64,000 bases of DNA from assembly GCA_009746045.1 (NCBI GenBank), contig RPFO01000076.1, positions 3,641,420 to 3,705,419 of the forward strand, in the 5' to 3' direction. The first letter of the stretch is position 1. Each line of letters opens with the position of its first letter. The DNA is from Mesostigma viride. Its lineage: Eukaryota; Streptophyta; Mesostigmatophyceae; Mesostigmatales; Mesostigmataceae. The position numbers and the translations under genes were made by a program. Under the pieces are notes generated by a model. The model did not search any database. It saw only the letters and a list, made by a program, of their open reading frames with translations, and was not told the origin of the DNA. Positions 55,607 to 64,000 of this stretch are shown here, piece by piece.

Positions 55607-57480
55607 ATTAGGAACATAACTCCGTTGGGAGTATATGTAGCACATAGCCCTGAGAAGGGGCATATGAGCCTATAATACATTCTAAGCTACTTCCTGCAAG
55701 GGTGGGAATGTAAACAACACTTGCTCTAGGTGCACCAGGGCACCCGCACCCTCATGGTCTATCACGCTATGCCCGGGTAAGGGGGGAGCATGCCTGTGAG
55801 GGGGAAGATCATCATGGCTATTCAAGAGCTATGGCATGGCTTCTCAGCAGAGAGTGACTCCCTGCATGGGCACAGCATTACTAAATAAGGCTAGGCATCG
55901 TCTGGAGTGTGGCACATCATAGGCACACATGTACATGACTAAAAAGGCTAGGCCTCAGCTGGTATAGTGCTTGTATTAGGCGGGCATGTACAAGGCCACT
56001 GTCTAACTATTCTACACTACTGCTGTATTCCCCTAGGCTGGGGCTGGAGTTGCTGGGGCCGCGGTGGTCGAGGGGGTCGCTTGCCAGGGCTTGTGGCCGA
56101 CGTAGATGGCCGCCCCCTTCCAGTACACCGGCTGGCCCGCCTTGGTCTGCCGGAGCTGGAGGTAGGTCTGCCATAGCTCCCGTCGCCGTTGTTGCTGTGC
56201 CAGGGTCAAGTCGTCGTCAAGGGTGAAGAGAGTCTTCTCGAGCCGCTTGCGGCGTCTGAGAAAAGAAATCTTGTCCGCCGGGGTCTTAAAGGTGAGAAGG
56301 AGCGGGGGCGGCCCTGCCTTACCCCGCGCGCGGGGAAGGCGGTGGGCGGCCAGCTCGATCTCACCAGTAAGGCCCATGCGATCAAGGATTTCTCTCTCAA
56401 AAGCACGCGCAAGCTTCTCGGAATTCTCACCTTCCTCCATCTTGAGATTCTTGACAATGACGTTGAGGCTGCGCTTGGCGAGCTCGGCCTCCTCGCGGAG
56501 GTCGAGCGTCTGCCGCTGGAGCTGGGCTGCGACGGCGGAGGTGGTGGAGGTGGTATGTTGCTTAAGCATGTCCGCCCAGGTCGTGATGGGAGGAGCATCG
56601 CCGGCCAGGCCAGCCGGGGCTGGCTTGGCGGCAATGTCCTTCACTGCCTGGGCGGTGAGGCCGGCTGTGTTCTGCAAGACCTCGATAGCGATTGCATTAT
56701 CCTTGAGGCGCTGGTCGATGTCGCGGAGCTGGGCGGTGATGGAGTCGGTGGAGGCGGAGGGGGGGGGGGGGTGGAGGCGAGGAGGGTGGCGGTGGCGGTG
56801 GGGATGGTGGGGAGCTCAGCAGCCAGCGTGCCGCCAAGTGCCGCCACATCTGCGGCAAGAGGGGTCACGTGCTGCTCGAAAGCTTCCTTGAGGATGGTGC
56901 GGATGGAGGCTTCGGAGGGGAAGGGGGGCGGTTTGGGAGCCCAGATCTCGGATTCGGAGCGTCCAACAAGGGAGCAGAGGGCGAAGCGTTGAAGCTTGGG
57001 GCGAGGCATGCGGTGAATGATGGGGAGAGCCTCGGCGGGGTCGACAAGCCTGCCGTCACCAGGCCAGCGGCCACGGTTGTGGGACGTGAGGTACACGCAC
57101 AGGGCTAGAAGCGAGGCGTGATTGCCGTAATAAAAGTCTTCCATAATCCAACCGGGGCTGCGCTGCCAGAAGTCGGGGCTGTTGACGTCAAAGGAGCGCT
57201 CTTCCCAGGGCGGCTCAGCAGAGCGACTGCGCTTAGGTTCAGGCGAGGCTGATGGCGAGGCGAGCCCGGGAGGCTGGGCGAGCACCAGTGCACTACTAGT
57301 GTCACCGTTGCCATCTGGGCCGGTGGGCGAAGCTGCAGCCGAAGCTGCAGGCGTATTTTCATTGCCGAGCGCAGCCGCCAGGCTGCGTTGCGTCGAGAGG
57401 CGTTTGCTCATCGTATATTGCGTAATAGCGTCGGAAAATTATATCAGCATGTGCGTCTTAGAAAGACGAAGCGATTGTGA
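55590..57480 (-). mobile_element. ORF1-only non-LTR element, copy D (most complete)
   Basis: Minus-strand element from about 57480 to the TTAA tail at 55590-55610. It has a full-length ORF1, a 3' region of about 420 bp and the terminal hairpin (55619-55632). There is no room for a reverse transcriptase. The tail is shared with the + strand LINE fragment, so the two elements meet tail to tail. Confidence 0.85.
56033..57411 (-). pseudogene. ORF1 protein of the ORF1-only element (one frameshift)
   Basis: About 459 codons from MSKRLSTQRSLAAALGNENT to TPAPA, broken once near 56760 at a run of G/C. The break there could be real or a sequencing slip. Parts in order: a Ser/Pro-rich N-terminus with PEPKRSRSAEPP, a Trp-rich domain (DFWQRSPGWIMEDFYYG), a helical region with LAADVAALGGTLAAEL, a coiled-coil-like stretch (QRQTLDLREEAELAKR), and an RRM-like core SLNVIVKNLKMEEGENSEKL ... 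LPRARGKAGPPPLLLTFKT. The C-terminal domain has KISFLRRRKRLEK and LTLAQQQRRRELWQTYLQLR. This resembles LINE-1 type ORF1 nucleic-acid-binding proteins, which coat element RNA. A later ATG (56677) would give only the second half. Confidence 0.8.
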
Positions 57481-57489
57481 TATTCAGGA

Positions 57490-57672
57490 CCTAGATGTAC
57501 CCCTGTAACTAGGACCTAGATAGCTTACACCATCCATTCCATCCCATGTTCCCCTCCCACTGAGGACTTATGCTCACGGGACGCAGTCACGTGTCTATTA
57601 ATTAATTAATTAATTAATTAATTAATTAATTAATTAATTAATTAATTAATTAATTAATTAATTAATTAATCC
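57490..57672 (+). mobile_element. LINE 3' end with long (TTAA)n tail
   Basis: Begins at the last codons (CCCCTGTAACTAGGACCTAG), carries the hairpin with one mismatch (CACGGGACGCAGTCACGTG, 57575-57593) and ends in about 75 bp of TTAA. Confidence 0.88.
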
Positions 57673-59240
57673 AATCTAGTATAAGGTGCAGTTAAATAAG
57701 ACAGCATAGCCGCGTATCCGCTTACCGCGATAGCAAGCAACGATCGCAGCAAATAGACTAACTGAGCCGCGGTTTATCCTCAGCTAGGCCTTATAGCATG
57801 ATTAATTAATCTAGCTATATAACACGGCATGTCATGAGGCAAATGACATCCGGAATAGTGCCCCTTGGTCTGAGAGAGTCGTCAACACTCGTTTCATTAA
57901 TCATCAAACCAAAGAGAGTGAGTCCATCGTCCTCAGACCAATTTCACGTAGCTGCGCTACCGAGCTGGCAAGTTGATGTGCAGGCGCGCCGACATGCGCG
58001 CCGACCTTCCAGAGGCTTTAGACTGCCGTCAGGCCCCAACAGGTTCTGTCTGACATCTAGGGCCGGCCCGGCCCCTAGAAGATCTCGTACTTCTGGCTAG
58101 GCCCAAAATAACTGGTCCGAAACACACAACGTACCAAATAAACACACAAAGTCCCCAACTTAGGAAAAATTCCCTAATAAGTCCCGAATTGAGTCCTATA
58201 GTCCGGCGGACTATGAAAGCGAGCCATCGAAAGTCCCAAACGAATAACAAATGACTTTCGACTTATTTGTTGAAGGCATTGTTACGCCCATACAAAGGTC
58301 TGGGCCGTAACACTCCTTCCTTCCCCAGGGGACGATAGCTATATATCGTCCAGGCTTGGGGCGCACGCAACAAGACAATTAGCACAAACAAAACAAACAA
58401 GAAAAAAAAGAAGCACTTGTATTACAAAGCAAAACAAGCAACACACACAATAGCGACAATTGCCCAGGCTGGGTGTCGCGTCTGCGTGCCACAATCTCCG
58501 GCGCCACCATGGCGGCTGGCCACTCAGCTTAATTTGGTAAAACCCAAATGAGCTGAGCTGACGTGCCTGCCTTAACTGCATGCCCTGGGGGGTGGGCGAG
58601 GACCTGTCCCATGATTGACGAAATGAGGGCTCTCAGCCGAGGACAAGGAACTGTCCCTCGTGCCTGATGACCACCTTATTGATCCCCTTGTGTACCGTCG
58701 CGTGCCGCGTTTGAATATCCTTGCTGGGGCGTTAGCTAGACGCTCCAACTACTCTAATTGCGACAATATGATGGTGCAAGAGGATGCTTTTGCCTCCCCT
58801 GCTATAGAACAATGCTTTCACAACACACACTTTGCACAGTCTGATGATGAAGCCGCACATGCGGAATTTATTGAGAAAGTTAATACAATTACAACACGTT
58901 GATAGTCTCAATATCGATGCACTCCATGCTCACGAGCCCGCAGTTAGGCAGCGCTCCATGACTTGCTACCGGCCTTGCTCCCAAGGAAAGGGAGAAACAC
59001 GAAGGCCACTATTAACGAGAGACTCGAAGAGACTACACGCTGCGTGAGAGTCCTCTTCGACTATGAACCAAACCATTCGTCATGCCACACGCATGACACA
59101 CGCCACACTTGTCAGTCCAGCCAGGAATGCCAAAACTATCTTGCTGCCTGAACCATGCAAATAGAAACCGCATTCCAGTTGCCGTCCTGGCTTTCTACCA
59201 CACATGCCGGGATGTGCTGGGCCTGGCTAATAAATGTCGA
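57673..59240. other. Unassigned 1.6-kb stretch
   Basis: Contains no recognised gene. A + frame at 58660-58902 (80 codons, MPDDHLIDPLVYRRVPRL) could be an exon or relic, but shows no domain. Confidence 0.4.
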
Positions 59241-60198
59241 TAGTGCATGAGGGCGCTATGCGAGCAGGAAGAAGGGGGAGCCGAGCCCCCAGGCCAGCAC
59301 AGGAGCGGGGTGGCTGCAGCCCCAACGCCAAGGGGTGCCGAGCACCCCAAACAGCCTAACATTTTCTCGTGTTAATTGAGTCGACAGCGGCCGGTGGCCA
59401 GGGCGGAATGGCGGGGTCGTTGACGCGTAATTTAAGCGGGGACGAGTTGTTGGGACTGACGGTGCACAGCGGGGAAGGGGAAGGATGTTATGGCGGGGCA
59501 TGGTGCAAAGGCGAGGGGGGAATTTAAGCCGCAGCGCGGTTTCGGGGGTAATCCGTAAGAAAACCCCCATGGTTTGCGCAGCTTTCCTGAAAAAATTTTC
59601 CCCTCGCGGGGGGCGCGTGAAAACGTCAAAGGCTCCGCTACGCCCGCCCAAGGGCTGCGGGCTCCGCTTTGCCTTTGCCGTTTTCCAGCGCCCCCCTCGA
59701 GGGGGGTTTCTAAGGTTATGCTGGGGTGGCAGAACCTGGTTGGGTTGGGGGGGGGTACGCCTACTTGTCTAAAAATCCCCCCATGCATCGGGGCAGCGGT
59801 GTAGGTTGTGGGTTATCCAGTGCTTCAAAACCCTCGTGCGGTTTAGGGGGGTTACCCTGCAACCCAAACCCCTCTGTGCAGGTTATGGGTGAGCCTGTTG
59901 TTCAAAACCCCGTTTTGCTGCTGTTTTGGGGTGAGGGAATGTCCCATCATGTGCTATGCCTGTGAAGAAAGGTGTACAAAGAATTGCCGAACCTTCAGGG
60001 GTGGCTGCCGAGGGCAGTGCCCACATGGGTGAGAACCCCCCCGTAGTGGGGGGTCCCTACGGGGATACTTTTGGCTTCCCTCTTGTATTGCCGCCTGGTT
60101 TGAATGGAAGCACTGGTAGCGGCAGGGGACAAGGGGGGCGACGAGAAGTCTGGGCCATACGACAGCTTGCGGCCAAGTGGCCAGGTAGTGGGTGCGGG
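59241..60198. other. G+C-rich repeat-like block
   Basis: Rich in short GC palindromes such as CCCCTCGCGGGGG and CCCCCCTCGAGGGGGG, with GGGGTT runs. Frames on both strands are compositionally biased and overlap each other. No domain recognised. The style recalls dispersed GC-cluster repeats of volvocalean genomes, but this is only an impression. Confidence 0.4.
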
Positions 60199-60406
60199 AT
60201 GTTACAAAGCCCAGGTCCTCTTGACTGGCCCAGGTCCCTATGACTGGTTAAGTGATGTTTCGGCCCGTGTTGTGTGGCCTAGTTAGCTTAGAAACTGCAG
60301 ATTCTTAGGTTGGCTAATGGCTTGGACGTGGGCCTACCACGCATTTGTAATAAACATGTATTCTCTGGCAGCCCCTCACTCCAATGGACATAAGCAGCAA
60401 TTGGAT
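60199..60406 (+). repeat. 208-bp direct repeat, copy 1
   Basis: Appears identical to 60738-60945. Contains TTTGTAATAAACATG, including a TGTAA motif. The copies lie 539 bp apart. Confidence 0.95.
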
Positions 60407-60737
60407 TTTGTGAGCTCACGCTCGTATTACCTATGACCTGCGGAAGTCTCAAAGGGGGAGGGGAGGCCGCAGTAGACAGGTCTGACTTGGTAGTATGAGG
60501 GGGGGGGGTACGGTAGTGGGGGGGGGGGGTACCGGGGACGGTACTGTGGACCGGGTCCAGTTGTGTGGACCGGGGTCAGTCCTGTGGACCGGGGGCGGCG
60601 CGGCGCCACTGGCCTGGTGGTCAGTGGGCTGGCGTCCGCCACCCCACCTAGGTAAGACGGCGGCTACTTAGGGTTGTGGCGGGGCAACAACCAGTCCTCT
60701 TTGCAGCTCCCACCCACCCGCCCTTGCTGCCATGAGA
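60407..60737. other. Spacer between the 208-bp repeats
   Basis: 331 bp with poly-G runs (60497-60535) and repeated GTGGACCGGG units (60545-60595). No gene. Confidence 0.6.
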
Positions 60738-60945
60738 ATGTTACAAAGCCCAGGTCCTCTTGACTGGCCCAGGTCCCTATGACTGGTTAAGTGATGTTTC
60801 GGCCCGTGTTGTGTGGCCTAGTTAGCTTAGAAACTGCAGATTCTTAGGTTGGCTAATGGCTTGGACGTGGGCCTACCACGCATTTGTAATAAACATGTAT
60901 TCTCTGGCAGCCCCTCACTCCAATGGACATAAGCAGCAATTGGAT
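60738..60945 (+). repeat. 208-bp direct repeat, copy 2
   Basis: An open frame continues from it to 61044 (ending RTRADFVATHAV). No family recognised. Confidence 0.95.
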
Positions 60946-61284
60946 GCGCCGGCAGCGCCTGTCCCCGGCGCCCTCACTCGCACCGTGGCTGATGTGTTAT
61001 TCCGCCGTACCCGGGCCGACTTTGTCGCGACCCATGCGGTCTAGATCCCTTCCAGGCCTGCATGGTGGGCCGGCAGAGCTGTTGCTGCGTGTAGTTTTGT
61101 GATGTATAGTTAGTTGTACCTTGTGCAGCTGGCGTGATCCTTGGATGTCCGTGTCAGATTACTCTTAATTTCTTCAGGGCTATTCTCCCAGTTATCGGGG
61201 TTGTTCCTTATGTTGCATGCCCATCTCACCTCCGTAATCTATCATTCTCCGTGACTATATATTCTATCTAACTATATATAGATA

Positions 61285-61370
61285 GATATAAATTAATAAA
61301 TTAATTAATTAATAGACACGTGACTGCGTCACGTGAGCATAAGTCCTCAGTGGGAGGGGAACGTGATGAG
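61285..61370 (-). mobile_element. LINE 3' end remnant
   Basis: TTAA tract, hairpin CACGTGACTGCGTCACGTG (61317-61335) and the adjoining GAGCATAAGTCCTCAGTGGG, truncated after about 55 bp. Confidence 0.88.
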
Positions 61371-62721
61371 GCAACATAATGGACGATAGTATAGCTATTC
61401 TTTTGCTCGTATCGATCGTTTTACCTATTTATACTTTTGCCAAACTTCTAAGTGCTTACTAGGCTCAACCCTCGCTAGTCGGCACGCTACACCATCAATG
61501 ACACCAAAGCCACTTTACAGTCGGAGATTCAGGCCGTCGATGATGTTCCGACCCACCACACTGCCAGGCACTGCATTGTCAGGCCACTGAGCCAGACATG
61601 CCCAATCCTGCGCGTCGCAGTGCTGGTTGAAGAGCAGGGAGGTTCCGATCGCGGGAAAAACTATCGTAGTATACTAATATGCTACCCGGCCTGCCAAACG
61701 CGCAGACACGCCAGCAGATTGCCACCGGCGCAATGTCCACCAGGTTGGCCTCTCAGCAAAACCACCATCCCATTTGCGTGGTGTGCAAAGGGTGTCTGAA
61801 ATAAGAGTGGGAACTACACATGAGGCTACCTGCACGCGTACCGCGGGGGATCGGGTGGGCCCGGTACGTGCAGACTGATCTACGCTGCGACGGCGTGTGA
61901 CCAAGGCATGTAGCCATGCAGCAAGGGCATGTCGTCGCAGGCCGTCAACAGCCGCCATTGCAGCAGGCCTACACTCACTACCGTCAGCACCATTTCCAAG
62001 AAGTCCAATGGTGGTGATGGGCCATGCTAAGACCAGCTGTTATAACACGCATGCGATAACAAGCAGCTGGAGCATGCAGCGACGAAGCCAGTAGCCACTC
62101 TGGGTTTACTGTTGCACGGATGCAACATGTTGTGTGTCCTGTTAAATTTGTGCGGACCTGCGGTTGTGTGTTATTAAATTATCTGGGCGTCCCGGTCGAT
62201 CGGCGCCGACCGTAATCCGGCGCCAGTGCGGAGGCCAGAGTATAGTTGGCAGCCGCGGCAATCAGTGTGGAAGTAAGTGTAGAAGTTTTGCTGACAAACT
62301 TGGCCTTTGCGCCGTAGGCGGACCTAGCGCCTGAACGGGAGTTACGGGACAGTCCAGTGGCACTGCACACACGTTATGATGGTACCTACGGACATTTGGA
62401 TAATGTTCAGGAGAGTCCTAGCCGTACTGGTCTTTAATGTGTTCTTGACGGTTCGGAAGCCCGTCCCCGCGGACCTGACGTCATGCCTGGTTGGCAGCGC
62501 GAGGCGCAGCCACCAACGGGGACGAAGGGACAGCATAGGCAAGGCACGAGCTATGCCAGCAATCCGGACTTGTATCGTAAGTTAACACTTTGCTCTACAG
62601 ATTTACTATCGCTTAATCCTGGAGTGTAATTCTCCTGTGGGCTCGAGTGCGAATCCCTCGCCTACTGGGTGTAAGTCTTCCCGTATTGAGTGTTTTAATC
62701 TGTGTGGTAACATTGTAATGC
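61371..62721. other. Unassigned 1.35-kb stretch
   Basis: Only short frames without recognisable domains. No repeat longer than a few bases noticed. Confidence 0.45.
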
Positions 62722-62805
62722 TATTAAATTAAATTAAATTAAATTAAATTAAATTAAATTATAACATGCCTCCGTGGGGAGGTCATGTAGCACATATTTC
62801 ATGAT
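62722..62805 (-). mobile_element. Divergent tail of the ORF1-only family with (TTAAA)n
   Basis: On the minus strand, TATGTGCTACATGA, hairpin CCTCC-CCAC-GGAGG (62769-62782), then a pentamer TTAAT/TTTAA-type tail (62723-62760) instead of TTAA. The outer stem pair is C-G. Confidence 0.7.
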
Positions 62806-64000
62806 GGATGGGGTGGAGGAAGCCGCGTGATCGAACGATCCTAATTCTATCTAGAAAATCCTAACTACACTACTCATCAAAACGCCTCCTCCGCTTGGGG
62901 GGAGGTGGCTTGCCCACAGGGTCGGGCGTGTGCGCCGTGACAATCTTCTTCCACCTCGTCTTGTCCTGCATGGCAGTCCAAAGACAGGAGAGAGAGTGGA
63001 TTGTAATACTATGTAGTATACAAAACCGGTTTTCCGGGTTTGAGCATATTAATCGTATCGTGTGACAAGTATATACCATCGTGCGCTGTGACGCATAGGA
63101 AGTCAAAGGTCTTTCGCATTCATTATCAATCATCAAGGCGCTATTTTAGATAGCCATACGTGTTAAATTTACCTTGCATCGCGGTCTACGTGGGACTCAA
63201 GCGTTGTCGGGGAACCCCCTGGCTCATAAGCGATCCCTCTCATGTATTCCTAAGACTGGGGGAAACGTCGGCAACTTGTTCGCGTTTGATCTTGTCCCCC
63301 TTGCCAGGCATGCCATGCACCATTTCATCCACCGCATGGACGCATCCTTTCAATGGCCCCAAACGGGAGCCCTGGTGATGAAGGCTGGATCCACTTTTTG
63401 CAAAGCTTTGCTAAGCACGCCTACTGTGGAAGCCAAGCCATATTTTAGCCACACCTTTTTATTTTCTAGGCCACTAGTTTATTGAATGGGCGGCAAATAA
63501 TGAGTCCTCCATGGCCTTTGCCACACTGACGAGCAGCGCGCTCCATAATTAGCGTCGCTGTCGGATTATGGCCACTGTAGTCATCGCTGCAATCTCCTCG
63601 CTCTCCTCATCACCGTTGCCATCACAGCCACCATCGCACATGACCAGCACTGTCGCTGTCATTGTCTTCACCTTAAGGGCATCACCGGCTGAGTGTATTT
63701 AGGTGAAGTAGCTAGCCTTTGTGAAACTTCACAGACGTCATGTCCGCAACGATGTCACGGCCCTTTCCCATCTCTGCCACGGAAACACCACCGCCACCTT
63801 CCATAATGCTGGCGCTCTGTGGCATCAGATGGAGACCTCCCATGACAAAGCGATGGAACGTCGCGCCTGACGGCAATGGCACAGCAATGGCGCTCCGCAT
63901 TGCAGTACACGCTTGTCACCACGCGCAATCATGGCAGTACATGCTTGCCATCATGGGTGCCACCGCCGCCCGTGTGGTACCCCTCACTGAAGCATACGTA
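62806..64000. other. Window end, no assigned gene
   Basis: Several short frames on both strands (for example + 63160-63485). None carries a motif I can name. A small ATCACCGTTGCCATCAC-type repetition lies at 63600-63670. Confidence 0.4.

Noticed and set aside
59241-60198. Organelle-derived insertion (NUPT/NUMT)
   Set aside because: GC palindromes resemble those of some algal organelle genomes, but no organelle gene could be recognised, so no claim is made.

Overview
The window is nuclear DNA of a photosynthetic eukaryote, most likely a chlorophyte green alga. Two host genes are recognisable. Both are split by long GT-AG introns, and they lie head to head. One is a plastid terminal oxidase (PTOX), an enzyme of plastids. 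The rest is almost entirely transposable elements, foldback repeats and simple or tandem repeats. I see no bacterial operons, CRISPR arrays or rRNA genes. The species cannot be named from the sequence alone.

Layout. 1-2.5 kb: a near-perfect giant palindrome. 3.06-4.55 kb: a compound microsatellite, including about 640 bp of TGAG. 5.0-6.0 kb: a perfect 36-bp palindrome, a GTTCAC-rich relic related to the palindrome centre, and a MITE. 7.8-19.8 kb: a Ty1/copia element with 5' LTR, gag and pol. It is split by a younger LTR element on the minus strand, which has 780-bp near-identical LTRs, a 5-bp target duplication, a PBS and a PPT. 19.8-22.1 kb: a GC-rich fragment with a PHD finger, then a 235-bp satellite. 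22.4-29.0 kb: a cluster of two non-LTR families, an RTE-like LINE and an 'ORF1-only' element. Both end in (TTAA)n, and copies abut one another through shared TTAA tracts.

29.2-37.5 kb (minus): a KIF-binding protein (KIFBP/KBP) gene in four exons encoding 647 aa. Its 5.2-kb first intron contains a 3.8-kb, 36-bp minisatellite and a G4-prone 7-bp array. 39.9-51.0 kb (plus): seven exons of the PTOX gene. All six di-iron ligands are present, the transit-peptide exons are not identified, and the region equivalent to IMMUTANS exon 8 is not found. Several exon-intron borders in both genes are copied in tandem into the adjoining intron. A 0.6-kb foldback sits in the last PTOX intron.

51.6-57.7 kb: a LINE copy with an uninterrupted 979-codon ORF (endonuclease plus reverse transcriptase), flanked by truncated copies and an ORF1-only element facing it tail to tail. 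57.7-64 kb: mostly unassigned, with a 208-bp exact direct repeat and more non-LTR tails.

The most unusual signals are three. The first is the ORF1-only retroelement family, whose 3' hairpin shows compensatory base-pair changes just before (TTAA)n. The second is the self-targeting of these elements into their own TTAA tails. The third is the repeated copying of splice-site borders inside host introns.
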